Under the pieces are notes generated by a model. It had not been told where the DNA came from. It saw nothing but the letters and a program-made list of their open reading frames with translations, and searched no databases. This document shows positions 31,295-39,707 of a stretch of DNA of 64,000 nucleotides, one piece after another. Positions within the stretch are counted from its first letter, which is position 1; the number at the start of each line of letters is the position of its first letter. The DNA is from Halobaculum sp. CBA1158. Its GTDB lineage: Archaea; Halobacteriota; Halobacteria; Halobacteriales; Haloferacaceae. The DNA lies in assembly GCF_021431925.1 (NCBI RefSeq), contig NZ_CP090371.1, positions 620,001 through 684,000 on the forward strand, written 5' to 3'. The position numbers and the translations under genes are program-made.

Positions 31295-31525
31295 CTACCG
31301 CGCGTACAGCTTCGCGCCGAGCAGCCCCGTCAGCCGCGAGCGGTCCGTCGGCGACACCGCGACGTACGGGCGCTCGACGGGACCGAACACGTCGACGACG
31401 CGCCCGACCGTCGACAGCGACTCGTCGACGACCTCCGTGCCGAGGCGAGCGGGCTCTGCGTCCTCGGGGACGCGCACGACCGCGAGCCCCTGTGCGGTCC
31501 GGACGACCTCGCCGACGCGCTGCAC
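31295..31525 (-). CDS. Gar1/Naf1-like H/ACA RNA-protein component
   Basis: A 76-residue small beta-barrel protein (MQRVGEVVRTAQGLAVVRVP, STVGRVVDVFGPVERPYVAV). Gar1 is a core protein of H/ACA RNPs that pseudouridylate rRNA; the GRVVDVFGPV strand and the short C-terminal AKLYAR are typical of archaeal members. The ATG at 31525-31523 lies three bases after the srp19 stop, so the two are co-transcribed. This srp19-gar1 order is a recurring haloarchaeal arrangement linking protein secretion and RNA modification genes. Confidence 0.85.
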   Translation of the reverse strand: MQRVGEVVRTAQGLAVVRVPEDAEPARLGTEVVDESLSTVGRVVDVFGPVERPYVAVSPTDRSRLTGLLGAKLYAR

Positions 31526-31528
31526 GCC

Positions 31529-31810
31529 TCAGTCCCCGCGGATGACGCCGAGGTACGCCCCGACGGCCTGCACGAGGTCGTTCTTCGCGGTCCCGTCGGT
31601 GCCCGTGACGAGCACGCGGCCGCGGGCCTCGAACTCCCGGCTGTACGCCACGTCGCGTTCGATCTTCGCGTCGTAGCCGACCTGCTGGACGGCCCGTGCG
31701 ATCTCGTCGACCGTCGGCTCGGACACCGCGAGATCCGCGGGGACCCGTCGCCCCTCCGCGCGGGTGTACTCCGCGTCGAAGTACGCGGGCCAGAGGACGT
31801 TCTCGACCAT
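31529..31810 (-). CDS. srp19: Signal recognition particle subunit SRP19
   Basis: A 93-residue RNA-binding protein that bridges the tips of helices 6 and 8 of 7S RNA and promotes SRP54 binding. Typical features are [20 protein letters not shown] at the N-terminus, [20 protein letters not shown], and a central [20 protein letters not shown]; the C-terminal lysine-rich tail of eukaryotic SRP19 is absent, as in archaea. ATG at 31810-31808. First gene of a two-gene unit with the Gar1-like gene. Confidence 0.92.
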   Translation of the reverse strand: MVENVLWPAYFDAEYTRAEGRRVPADLAVSEPTVDEIARAVQQVGYDAKIERDVAYSREFEARGRVLVTGTDGTAKNDLVQAVGAYLGVIRGD

Positions 31811-31874
31811 ACCGAAGGGGCGGCGGCCGCGCGGAAAAAGGGTGCTATCGGCGGTCGCCGACGCTGCTCCCCCT

Positions 31875-32339
31875 CTACTCCCGTTCGGTCTCGCGACGCT
31901 CCCGGTCGGCGGCCCGTCGCTCGCGACGAGCGCGGTCCTCCACGTCCTCCAGCGACTCCGACTCCAGCAGGCGATCCAGTTTGCGCTCGAACTGGTCGTC
32001 GGTGAGTTCGCCGCGGGCGTAGCGGTCCCGAAGCGTCGCGAGCGCGTCGTCGCCCCCGCGGTCGGCGTCGCCGTCGGCGTCCTCGGCGGCGGTCGACTCG
32101 TCGGTCGAGTCGTCGGCGGACTCGCTCTCCCACGTCTCGTCGTCCCACCACTCCTCGACGTCCTCCTCGTCGCCGAACAGCATCGCGACCACGGGAACGA
32201 CGACGACGTAACCGAACAGGAGGGCCGGTAACCACCAGTTCCAGCCCATGGCCCACGCCGCCAGCCAGACGCCGGTGACGACGGTGCTCGCGATCCCGGT
32301 GGCGTTCTCCCGGAGGCGCTCTGCGGGGCTGTCGCTCAT
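31875..32339 (-). CDS. SHOCT domain membrane protein
   Basis: A 154-residue protein with two N-terminal membrane helices ([40 protein letters not shown]), an acidic linker rich in Asp/Ser, and a C-terminal SHOCT motif ([20 protein letters not shown]). SHOCT units are short oligomerisation modules found at protein ends, common in haloarchaeal membrane proteins of unknown function. ATG at 32339-32337. It converges on no neighbour and is separated from srp19 by 64 bases. Confidence 0.8.
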   Translation of the reverse strand: MSDSPAERLRENATGIASTVVTGVWLAAWAMGWNWWLPALLFGYVVVVPVVAMLFGDEEDVEEWWDDETWESESADDSTDESTAAEDADGDADRGGDDALATLRDRYARGELTDDQFERKLDRLLESESLEDVEDRARRERRAADRERRETERE

Positions 32340-32437
32340 ACTCGGCGGGTTTCCCCGGGATCAAATAAAACCGCGCGCCGCGGTCGCCGTCGGTGTCGCC
32401 GTCGGAGTCGATCCCCGCGGTCGCGCGGCGAGTCGCC

Positions 32438-33676
32438 TCAGCGGTCGCGTCGCGCGAGCAGGGCCGATCCCAGCACAGCCAGCACGGCGAGCGCGACGCC
32501 GAAGCCGGGCGTCGTGGTCGACGTGCCGCCGGCGCTGGTCGTCCGCGTCGCGGCCGTCTCCGCCGTGTCGGTGTCGGCGGTGTCGGTCGTCGCGTCGGTC
32601 GTCTCCGCGGGCGTCTCTGTGTCCATCGACGCCGTCGCCTCCGCGCGCGTCTGGAACTCGGCCGACGCGGCCGCATCGGGGTGGAAGCCCTCGGTCAGCG
32701 CCCGCACGCCCATGACGACCGAGCGCGGCGCGGGCTGGTTCATCCAGTTGCGGTTCACGGTGACGACGTTGTCGTTCTCCACGGCGGGCGTGCTCGCGTA
32801 CGGTTCCTCGTCGAGGAGGTACGACGAGTAGCCCGTGACGACGAGGTACTCGGGAGCGAGTTCGAGCACGACCTCGTCGTTGATCTGCGGGTAGCCCGTG
32901 AGGTCGCGCTCGCCGGCGGCGTTCGCGCCGCCCGAGATCGACAGCATCGCCGAGATGAACGTCTCGGTGCCGGCGATGTAGCCGCCGCCCAGCGGGTACA
33001 GCGCCCGGGCGTCCTCCGCGTCGGCGGTCGCCGTCTCGGCCGCCTCGACGTTCGCGTTCATCCAGGCGTTCGCCTCGGCCGCGCCCTCGCAGTTACCCGT
33101 CAGCCGACCGGTGAGCGTCGTCTTCTCGCGCACGTCCTCGATCGTGGTCGCGCCCGAGAAGTGGTACACCGTCAGGCCCGCGTCGCGCAGCGCCTGCACG
33201 GTCTCGGGCGAACTGGCGTTGGGCGCGAGCACGAGGTCGGGGTTCGTGCCCACGACCTTCTCGACGCTCACGCCGAATCCGGCCGCCGAGACGTTCGCGC
33301 GCTCGTCGGCACCCTCGAGGTACGACGCGAACTGCGTCACGCCGACGACCTGGTCCTCGCCGCCGATCTCCCACATGGTCTGAGCCGCGCTGGGGTTCAG
33401 CGTCGTGATCCGCTCGGGTCGCTCCTCGACCGTCACGTCGGTCCCCGTGGCGTCCGTCTCCGTCAGCGGAAACTCACAAGAGGCCTGCGTCGACGCGAGC
33501 GCGCCGGTCCCCGTGGCCGCGGTGGTCGTCGGGTCGGGCCCGTCGGCCGCGACCGTCGCGTGTTGTGCGTCCGTCGGCGACGCGCCCGCCGCCGCCGCGG
33601 CCCCGACCGCCGGGACCGCCGCAGCGACGACCAGCATCGCGGTCAACAGTATCGTCCGTGTCCGTCGTCCGTTCAC
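32438..33676 (-). CDS. btuF: PGF-CTERM-anchored ABC transporter substrate-binding protein (BtuF-like)
   Basis: A 412-residue extracytoplasmic receptor for vitamin B12 or a similar chelate. An N-terminal signal peptide (RRTRTILLTAMLVVAAAVPA) is followed by a two-lobed periplasmic-binding fold of the TroA/FepB type, with VEERPERITTLNPSAAQTMW, GGEDQVVGVTQFASYL and NPDLVLAPNASSPETVQALR. A Thr-rich stalk leads to a PGF-CTERM signal (TPGFGVALAVLAVLGSALLA then RRDR), where archaeosortase would cleave and lipid-anchor the protein. The GTG at 33676-33674 is preferred to the TTG at 33700. It is divergent from btuC across a 58-base gap containing a palindrome. Confidence 0.87.
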   Translation of the reverse strand: MNGRRTRTILLTAMLVVAAAVPAVGAAAAAGASPTDAQHATVAADGPDPTTTAATGTGALASTQASCEFPLTETDATGTDVTVEERPERITTLNPSAAQTMWEIGGEDQVVGVTQFASYLEGADERANVSAAGFGVSVEKVVGTNPDLVLAPNASSPETVQALRDAGLTVYHFSGATTIEDVREKTTLTGRLTGNCEGAAEANAWMNANVEAAETATADAEDARALYPLGGGYIAGTETFISAMLSISGGANAAGERDLTGYPQINDEVVLELAPEYLVVTGYSSYLLDEEPYASTPAVENDNVVTVNRNWMNQPAPRSVVMGVRALTEGFHPDAAASAEFQTRAEATASMDTETPAETTDATTDTADTDTAETAATRTTSAGGTSTTTPGFGVALAVLAVLGSALLARRDR

Positions 33677-33706
33677 GTCACGTCCAACCGGACAAGACAA
33701 TAAGTA

Positions 33707-33721
33707 TTTGCCTAATGCAAA
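33707..33721. promoter_or_regulatory. Palindrome in the btuF/btuC divergent promoter
   Basis: TTTGC, CTAAT, GCAAA form a perfect 15-base dyad 13 bases before the btuC GTG and 30 bases before the btuF GTG. The adjoining AATAAGTA (33699-33706) could be the btuC TATA box, giving a leaderless mRNA. One repressor bound here could control both directions. Confidence 0.4.
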
Positions 33722-33734
33722 CAGCCTTGAGTTC

Positions 33735-34877
33735 GTGACCGGCGAATGGCGACGCGCGGCGGGCTACTCCGCCGTGTTGACCGCGGTGTTGGCGGCCGTC
33801 GTGACGGTGAGCGCCGGCATCGGTCCGGTGTCGGTGCCGGCGCTGTCGGTGCTGGCGGCCGTCGCGAACGCCGTCGTCGTGCCCGCGGGCGTGGAGTGGG
33901 CCGGGAGCCTCGGGGGCGGCGGTCCTCTGACGATCGGGCTCCCGCTTCGCGTCGAGTTCGTCCACCCGTTCGCCTTCTCCGTGTCCGAGACGCACGCGGC
34001 GATCGTGATGCGCGTGCGGCTCCCGCGGATCCTGCTCGCGGCGTTCGTCGGCGTCGCGCTCGCGGCCGCGGGAACGGTGATGCAGGGCTTCTTCCGGAAC
34101 CCGATGGCCGACCCGGGCGTCATCGGCGTCTCCTCGGGGGCGGCCGTCGGCGCGGTGTCGTGGATCGTCGCGCCCCCGGCGCTCCTGGCGCTGCTGGGTC
34201 CCCTCCGGCCGGCACTCGTCGACAGCGGCGCTGGACTCCAGATCGCCGCCTTCTGCGGCGCGCTCGTCGCCGGCTTCGGCGTCTACCTGATCGCGAGCCG
34301 CGACGGCCGAACGCCGGTGGCGACGCTGCTGCTCGCGGGCGTGGCGATCCAGACGTTCCTCGGCGCGGTCGTCTCGTACCTCCTGCTTCACTCCGGGGAG
34401 TCGATCCGCCGGGTGACGTACTGGCTGATGGGCCACCTCAGCGGCGCGGGGTGGAACGAGGTGGCGGCCGCCGCCGCCGTCGTTCCGCTTTTGACGGTCG
34501 TGTTGTTCGCGTACGCCCGCGACCTGAACGTCCTCCTCCTCGGCGAGACCGACGCCGCCGCCCTCGGCGTCGACGCCGAGCGGAGCAAGCGGGCGCTGCT
34601 CGCCGTCTCGTCGGTGCTGACCGGCGCGGCCGTCGCCGTCTCCGGCGTCATCGGCTTCGTCGGGCTGATCGTTCCCCACGCCGTCCGACTCGTCGTCGGC
34701 CCCGACCACCGGGTCCTGCTCCCGACGGCCGCGCTCGCCGGCGGGAGCTTCCTCGTCGCCGCCGACACGTTCGCCCGCTCGGGCGTCGCCGAGCTTCCGG
34801 TCGGGATCGTCACGGCGGCCGCCGGCGCGCCCTTCTTCCTCTACCTGCTCCGCACGCGGGAGGTGTACGAGCTGTGA
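33735..34877 (+). CDS. btuC: FecCD/BtuC-type ABC transporter permease
   Basis: A 380-residue membrane permease with about ten helices. Family blocks include RLPRILLAAFVGVALAAAGT, VMQGFFRNPMADPGVIGVSS, YWLMGHLSGAGWNEVA, LLLGETDAAALGVDAERSKR and VIGFVGLIVPHAVRLVVGPD. It forms the channel of the B12/siderophore importer with the receptor encoded divergently. The GTG at 33735 precedes EWRRAAGYSAVLTAVLAAVV, the first membrane helix; residues further upstream belong to the promoter. Its stop overlaps the next gene's start. Confidence 0.92.
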   Translation: MTGEWRRAAGYSAVLTAVLAAVVTVSAGIGPVSVPALSVLAAVANAVVVPAGVEWAGSLGGGGPLTIGLPLRVEFVHPFAFSVSETHAAIVMRVRLPRILLAAFVGVALAAAGTVMQGFFRNPMADPGVIGVSSGAAVGAVSWIVAPPALLALLGPLRPALVDSGAGLQIAAFCGALVAGFGVYLIASRDGRTPVATLLLAGVAIQTFLGAVVSYLLLHSGESIRRVTYWLMGHLSGAGWNEVAAAAAVVPLLTVVLFAYARDLNVLLLGETDAAALGVDAERSKRALLAVSSVLTGAAVAVSGVIGFVGLIVPHAVRLVVGPDHRVLLPTAALAGGSFLVAADTFARSGVAELPVGIVTAAAGAPFFLYLLRTREVYEL

Positions 34878-35857
34878 GCGACGCCGACGGGCGCGACGGT
34901 GACGCTCGCGGTGCCGGCGTCGACGGGGACGACGCCGACCGGTCGATTGGTGACGCCGATCGGTCGATGGACGATCCCGACCACCCGATGATCGCCGTGC
35001 GCGACCTGGTGGTGTCGCGAGGGGGCGAGCGCGTCCTCGACGGCGTCTCGCTGTCGGTCGAGCGCGGAGAGCTGGTCGGACTGGTCGGCCCCAACGGGGC
35101 CGGGAAGACGACGCTGATCGCCGCCTGCAACGGCACGCTCGCGGCCGAGTCGGGCAGTATCGAGCTCGACGGTCGCGACCTCGGCGGGCTGTCCAGACGC
35201 GAGACCGCTCGGCTGGTGGCGACGGTGCCCCAGGAGGCGGCCACCGCCTTCGAGTTCAGCGTCGAGGCCGTCGTCGAGATGGGACGGACCGCCTACGTCT
35301 CGCGGTTCGGCACGACCGACGCCGACGACCGCGCGGCCATCGAGCGGGCGATGGACCGGGCGAACGTGGCCCGCTTCGCCGACCGGTCGGTGACCACGCT
35401 GTCGGGCGGCGAGCGCCAGCGCGTGCTGTTCGCGCGGGCGCTGGCCGCCGAGACGCCCGGGCTCCTGCTCGACGAGCCGACCGCGAGCCTCGACATCAAC
35501 CACCAGATCCGGACGCTCGAGCTGGTTCGCGAGGTCGTCGACGACGGGAAGGCGGCGCTGGCGGCGATCCACGACCTGAACCTCGCGGCGCGGGTGTGTG
35601 ACCGCCTCGTGTTGCTCGCGGGCGGGACCGTGCGCGCGAGCGGGCCGCCACGGGAGGTGTTGGGCGACGACGCGCTCGCGGACGCCTTCGGCGTCGCGAC
35701 CGCGGTCAACGACGACCCCGCCGTCGGAACGCCGATGGTGACGGCGCTTCGCGACGGCGAGGAGGCGAGGACGGTCGCCGGTGACCCGCGTCCGACCGAC
35801 GGAGACGCCGGCGGCGACCGCGACCGCGAGGAGACCGCGACCGACCCGGACCGGTAG
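34874..35857 (+). CDS. btuD: BtuD-type ABC transporter ATP-binding protein
   Basis: A 327-residue ATPase. Walker A is GPNGAGKTT, the Q-loop region is TVPQEAATAFEFSVE, the signature is LSGGERQRVLFARAL, Walker B is GLLLDEPTASLD, and the H-loop is AIHDLNLAARVCDRL. About 38 acidic residues precede the core, including near-repeats ADRSIGDADRSMDDPD, and a charged tail of about 55 residues follows it; both are halophilic extensions. The GTG at 34874 overlaps the btuC stop. It energises the btuCDF importer. Confidence 0.92.
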   Translation: MSDADGRDGDARGAGVDGDDADRSIGDADRSMDDPDHPMIAVRDLVVSRGGERVLDGVSLSVERGELVGLVGPNGAGKTTLIAACNGTLAAESGSIELDGRDLGGLSRRETARLVATVPQEAATAFEFSVEAVVEMGRTAYVSRFGTTDADDRAAIERAMDRANVARFADRSVTTLSGGERQRVLFARALAAETPGLLLDEPTASLDINHQIRTLELVREVVDDGKAALAAIHDLNLAARVCDRLVLLAGGTVRASGPPREVLGDDALADAFGVATAVNDDPAVGTPMVTALRDGEEARTVAGDPRPTDGDAGGDRDREETATDPDR

Positions 35858-35887
35858 CCCTTTTCGCGCGGCCGGCCCAGCCCGGAT

Positions 35888-36877
35888 ATGACCACGCCGT
35901 GCGTCCGCGCGCCCGTCGTCGAGGGAGAGGCGACGCGGGCGGCGCTCGCCGAGCGCGACCTCCTCGACGGAGACAGGGAGATCGACGTCGAGGACGGGGA
36001 GATATTCGTTCCCGTCGTCGACGGCGAGGCCGCTCGCGCGGCGGGCTACGAGGTCGTCGAGCGCGAGACCGACCGTCGCAAGGGGCACACGACGCCCGCC
36101 GACCTGCTCGGCTTCGAGCCCTCCTACGAGCGCCTCGGCGAGGTCGTCATCCTCGACGAGGAGGACCCCGAGCGCGCCCGCGAGATCGCCGACGCGATCG
36201 TCGAGTCGGACCTCCCCTGCGGGACCGTGCTCGACCGCGCCTCGAAGGTCGCCGGCGAGTACCGCGTCCGCGAGTGGGACGTCCTCTCCGGCGAGAGCAC
36301 CGAGACGGTCCACCGCGAGTACGGCCACGAGTTCGCCCTCGACGTCGCCGAGGTGTACTTCTCCCCCCGCCTGGCGACCGAGCGCCACCGCGTCGTCGAG
36401 CAGGTCGAGGCGGGCGAGCGCGTCGTCGACATGTTCGCCGGCGTCGGCCCCTTCGCGGTCCCGATGGCCGCCCGCGGGGCCGAGGTCGTCGCCTGCGACG
36501 TGAACCCCGCGGCGATCGAGTACCTCCGGGAGAACGCCGAGCGCAACGGCGTCGCCGACCGGGTCACCGCGCTCGAGGGCGACGTTCGCGAGACGACGGC
36601 CGAGTACGACGGCTGGGCCGATCGGATCGTGATGAACCTCCCGCACAGCGCCGACGAGTTCCTCGACACCGCGGTGCGACTCGCCGGCGACGACTGCGTG
36701 ATCCACCTGTACGACATGGCCCACGAGGACGACCCGTTCGGCCCGAGCGAGCGCGCGGTCCGGGCGGCCGCAACGCCCGCTGGCTACGAGGTGGAGGTGC
36801 TCACGCGCCGGGAGGTGCGGTCGTACGCGCCCCACGAACTGAACGTCTGTCTGGACGTGCGGATTCGGCGGATATGA
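35888..36877 (+). CDS. trm5: tRNA (guanine-N1)-methyltransferase, Trm5 family
   Basis: A 329-residue SAM-dependent enzyme that makes m1G37 (and in some archaea a wyosine intermediate) next to the anticodon. An N-terminal D1/D2 region (residues 1-130, with CGTVLDRASKVAGEYRVREW) recognises tRNA; the Rossmann methyltransferase has HEFALDVAEVYFSPRLATER, motif I VVDMFAGVGPFAVPMAARGA, VVACDVNPAAIEYLRENAER and the catalytic NLPHSADEFLDTAV motif. ATG at 35888. It could alternatively be a TYW2-like paralogue; the NLPHSA motif favours Trm5. Confidence 0.85.
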   Translation: MTTPCVRAPVVEGEATRAALAERDLLDGDREIDVEDGEIFVPVVDGEAARAAGYEVVERETDRRKGHTTPADLLGFEPSYERLGEVVILDEEDPERAREIADAIVESDLPCGTVLDRASKVAGEYRVREWDVLSGESTETVHREYGHEFALDVAEVYFSPRLATERHRVVEQVEAGERVVDMFAGVGPFAVPMAARGAEVVACDVNPAAIEYLRENAERNGVADRVTALEGDVRETTAEYDGWADRIVMNLPHSADEFLDTAVRLAGDDCVIHLYDMAHEDDPFGPSERAVRAAATPAGYEVEVLTRREVRSYAPHELNVCLDVRIRRI

Positions 36878-36911
36878 GGGTGTACGGACGACAAAAGCCG
36901 GGGTTCACCCG

Positions 36912-37118
36912 CTATCGACGTTCGCCGACGAGCGTGGCCACCGCCTCATCGACGAGGTCGCTATCGAGCCGGCCCTGCCAGAAGTCGATGTCCGCTCGGC
37001 CGATCGATCGAACGCCCCACGGAACGACTCGACTCTCCTCGGGAGTCCCGCCACGCAGCCACCGTTCGTCGGGGATGTCGGTGAGGCCGTCCACCCTGGA
37101 TTTGGATGTCACCGTCAC
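36912..37118 (-). CDS. Small hypothetical protein
   Basis: A 68-residue soluble protein of unknown function with ERWLRGGTPEESRVVPWGVR and RADIDFWQGRLDSDLVDEAV in its middle. Amino-acid composition (acidic with aromatic anchors) and its position in a tidy 300-base slot between two genes support it as real. The GTG at 37118-37116 is the first start after an upstream stop; a second GTG lies two codons later. No partner or domain is recognised. Confidence 0.5.
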   Translation of the reverse strand: MTVTSKSRVDGLTDIPDERWLRGGTPEESRVVPWGVRSIGRADIDFWQGRLDSDLVDEAVATLVGERR

Positions 37119-37191
37119 CGTGATGTATGCTCACCACGGATCTCGCCGACCGTCCCGCGGGGCTCGAAGCGGATCCGGACCGCGCGACGGA

Positions 37192-38193
37192 TCAGAGCGC
37201 GCGTGACAGCGCGTCCCGGTGGAACTCGACGGCCGCCTCTCGGTCGAGTTCGGGGTACATCGGGTTCGTCACCGCGCCGGTCGAGTCGACCGCCGTGTCG
37301 GCGACGGCGAGCGCCCGGGAGAGCGGGTCGACCTCGGGGTACGGACGCACGCTCTCGTAGCCCGCGCGAAAGGCCGTCCGCTCCGCGCTCGGGTCGTCGA
37401 GGTACCAGTCGACGACGAGGTACTCGACCTTCGCGACGGCGAGCGCGGCCGGGGCCGCCATCGGCGACTCCCAGTCCAACACGGCGGCGACGCCGTCCTC
37501 GTCGACGAGGGCGTTCCCCGGGCGAAGGTCCCACGGGAACAGCACAGCCTCGGACGCCCGCCCGGTCGGGTCCCGCACGGCGTCGGTCGCGGCCGTCTCG
37601 AGCCGTCGCCGGATCCGGGTGGCCACCGCGTCGAACGCCGGGGGGAGTCGGTCGAGCGCGGCGCGTCCGTAGCGCTCGATCCACGCGACCGGCTCCGTGC
37701 GCTCGCGAACCGCGAGCGCCGATACCCCCGCCTCAGTCGGCCACTCGTCGCCCGCCCAGTTCTCGCCCGTCGGTCCGACCGCGCCGAAGGCCTCGAAGGC
37801 GGTCGCGGCGTGGATCTCGCCCAGGTAGCGTCCGAAGTCGTGCGCGACCGCGCGCCGTCGCTCGGGGTCGAGGTCCGCGAACCGCTCGTGGAGGTCCCCA
37901 CCGCGCACCAGTTCGGTGATCAGGTACGCGTCGCCACCGCGGTCCTCGCCGACGACGCCGCCGGCGAGCACCGTCGGCACGGGGACGGCGGTCGCGTCGT
38001 CGATCGCCACCGTCGCGGCCGCCTCCGACCGGAGCGCCTCGACGCCGCCGATCTGCACGACGACCGGCGGGGACGCCGCGAACTCGACCACGGACGTCCG
38101 CTTGCGATTCCCGCGGCCGATTGGCGAGACCGACACGACCCGTCGGTCGGGAAACACTCGCCGGGCCGCCGCGCTCGGGTCGATCCCCGTCAT
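37192..38193 (-). CDS. Aminoglycoside-phosphotransferase-like (APH/choline kinase fold) protein
   Basis: A 333-residue kinase-like protein. The nucleotide-binding lobe has VVSVSPIGRGNRKRTSVVEF; the catalytic loop is PWDLRPGNALV in place of the usual HGDxHPGN, keeping the catalytic Asp and the Asn while replacing the His; the metal-binding Asp is in AVLDWESPMAAP. Members phosphorylate small alcohols or aminoglycosides; in haloarchaea the substrates are mostly unknown. ATG at 38193-38191. A HAD phosphatase gene lies 84 bases upstream on the same strand, so phosphorylation and dephosphorylation of related metabolites is possible. Confidence 0.82.
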   Translation of the reverse strand: MTGIDPSAAARRVFPDRRVVSVSPIGRGNRKRTSVVEFAASPPVVVQIGGVEALRSEAAATVAIDDATAVPVPTVLAGGVVGEDRGGDAYLITELVRGGDLHERFADLDPERRRAVAHDFGRYLGEIHAATAFEAFGAVGPTGENWAGDEWPTEAGVSALAVRERTEPVAWIERYGRAALDRLPPAFDAVATRIRRRLETAATDAVRDPTGRASEAVLFPWDLRPGNALVDEDGVAAVLDWESPMAAPAALAVAKVEYLVVDWYLDDPSAERTAFRAGYESVRPYPEVDPLSRALAVADTAVDSTGAVTNPMYPELDREAAVEFHRDALSRAL

Positions 38194-38277
38194 CGCAGGC
38201 CTCCGTCGTCGCCCGCGGGCGTTCGCCGCTCGCTCGAGTCGGTCCGGGCGGTCGCGACGGTCGTACCGCCGCTCGAC

Positions 38278-38967
38278 TCACTCATTCGCCTCACTCCGGG
38301 CATCCAGCACGGCGTCGAACGCCTCGAGGGAGTCGAGCGTCCACGTCGGACGGTACCCCTCGTCGTCGGCGTCCGGGTCGGGCCGGAGCCAGACGGAGTC
38401 GAGTCCGGCAGTGAACGCGCCGGCGACGTCGTACTTCAGGGAGTTCCCGACGTAGACGGCGTCCGCCGGCGCGACGTCCAGGGCCGCGAGCGCCTGGTCG
38501 AACGGCTCCGCGTGGGGCTTGCGACGCGGGAGGTCCCCGGCGTACACGACCGTGCCGAGTCGCTCGGCGAGGCCGAGCGCCTCGACCTTCGACGACTGCC
38601 TGCTCCGGGGGCCGTTCGTCACGAGTCCGGTCCGGGCCGTCTCGGCGGCGCGACCGATGGCAGCCTCCGCGCCGGGCGTGAACTCGACGGCGGCGTGATC
38701 GACCGCGTCGACGAACGCCGCCGACAGCGCCACCGGATCGACCCGCCTGTCGTGGATGGCCGCCAGCCTGGCGAACCCCGTCGCGAGATACCCAACGTGA
38801 TCGTCGGGGTCCGGCGGGCCGTCGAGCGCCCGCCAGAGCGCCGACGGCTCGCCGAACGGCTCGACGCCGGCCGACTCGAAGGCCGCCTCGTACGCCGCCG
38901 TCACGTCTCCCGTCCGGCGGCAGAGCGTCCCGTCGAGGTCGAAGAGGACGGCCTCGTATCTACTCAT
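38278..38967 (-). CDS. HAD superfamily hydrolase
   Basis: A 229-residue cytosolic phosphatase-like protein. Motif I is LFDLDGTL with nucleophile Asp10 and Asp12; motif II Thr/Ser lies in LVTNGP; motif III Lys is in RRKPHAEPF; motif IV is YVGNSLKYDVAGAFTAGLDS. An alpha-helical cap follows motif I, as in haloacid dehalogenase and phosphoglycolate phosphatase relatives. The ATG at 38967-38965 gives the canonical short N-terminus. Substrate unknown; several such paralogues are usual per haloarchaeal genome. Confidence 0.88.
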   Translation of the reverse strand: MSRYEAVLFDLDGTLCRRTGDVTAAYEAAFESAGVEPFGEPSALWRALDGPPDPDDHVGYLATGFARLAAIHDRRVDPVALSAAFVDAVDHAAVEFTPGAEAAIGRAAETARTGLVTNGPRSRQSSKVEALGLAERLGTVVYAGDLPRRKPHAEPFDQALAALDVAPADAVYVGNSLKYDVAGAFTAGLDSVWLRPDPDADDEGYRPTWTLDSLEAFDAVLDARSEANE

Positions 38968-39050
38968 GCCCGTGGCTTCGGCCGAGTGAATAAACCTGTT
39001 CGGTCGACGGGCGGCGTCGGACCTATGTCGACCGCACGCGTCCCGATCGT

Positions 39051-39659
39051 ATGGCGCGGATGGACCCCGAGGCGGTGATGCGCGCGTGGGACGAGGTGGC
39101 CGCGACGTACGCGAACCGGCGCGACCCGGACGGCTCCGACGCCGCGCTGATCGCGGACCTGCTCGCCGACCTTCCGCCGGAGCCGCTGGTGCTGGACGTA
39201 GGCTGTGGCGACGGCGCTCGCACGCTCGCGAACCTCCCGGACGACGCCGTCGGCCTCGACGTCTCACGGGCGGGGCTGGACCTCGCGACGGAGCGCGTTC
39301 CCGCGAGTCGGCTGGTACACGGCGAGATGAGTCGCCTCCCCGTCCGAACGGACGCGGTCGACGGGATCACCGCCTACCACGCCGTCTTTCACGTGCCCCG
39401 GGAGGATCACCCGACGGTGTACCGAGAGTTCGCTCGGGCGCTCCGACCCCGCGGCCGCCTGCTCGCGACCCTGCCGGGCGGGCGTTACGAGACGGTCCGA
39501 AGGGGGTGGATGGACGGGGAGATGTTCTTCTCGACGCCCGGGCGGGCGGCGACGCTCGAGCACCTGCGCGACGCGGGATTCCGAATCGATCGGACTCCCA
39601 CCGCCGACGATCCACTCGGCAGCGCCACCGAGTTCGTCGTCGCCGTCCGCGAGGAGTGA
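39051..39659 (+). CDS. Class I SAM-dependent methyltransferase
   Basis: A 202-residue methyltransferase of the UbiE/Methyltransf_11 type. The SAM-binding motif I is LVLDVGCGDGARTLANLP at residues 47-64, then AVGLDVSRAGLDLA and the post-motif AVDGITAYHAVFHVPREDHP. The pattern resembles tRNA wobble methyltransferase Trm9-like proteins, but the target is not decidable. The ATG at 39051 is followed in frame by a second ATG (MDPEAVMRAWDE) that would also work. Transcribed convergently with the ribokinase-like gene. Confidence 0.82.
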   Translation: MARMDPEAVMRAWDEVAATYANRRDPDGSDAALIADLLADLPPEPLVLDVGCGDGARTLANLPDDAVGLDVSRAGLDLATERVPASRLVHGEMSRLPVRTDAVDGITAYHAVFHVPREDHPTVYREFARALRPRGRLLATLPGGRYETVRRGWMDGEMFFSTPGRAATLEHLRDAGFRIDRTPTADDPLGSATEFVVAVREE

Positions 39660-39707
39660 GCGCCGCCGCCTCGACCCGGCCGGATCGCTCCCCCGATGCC
39701 GCCGGGG

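Noticed and set aside
33405-33734. Long upstream extension of the btuC frame
   Set aside because: It is antisense to the btuF signal region and crosses the divergent promoter; the GTG at 33735 gives the normal family start.
34841-36835. 664-codon minus-strand frame over btuD and trm5
   Set aside because: Antisense of two genes with clear motifs.
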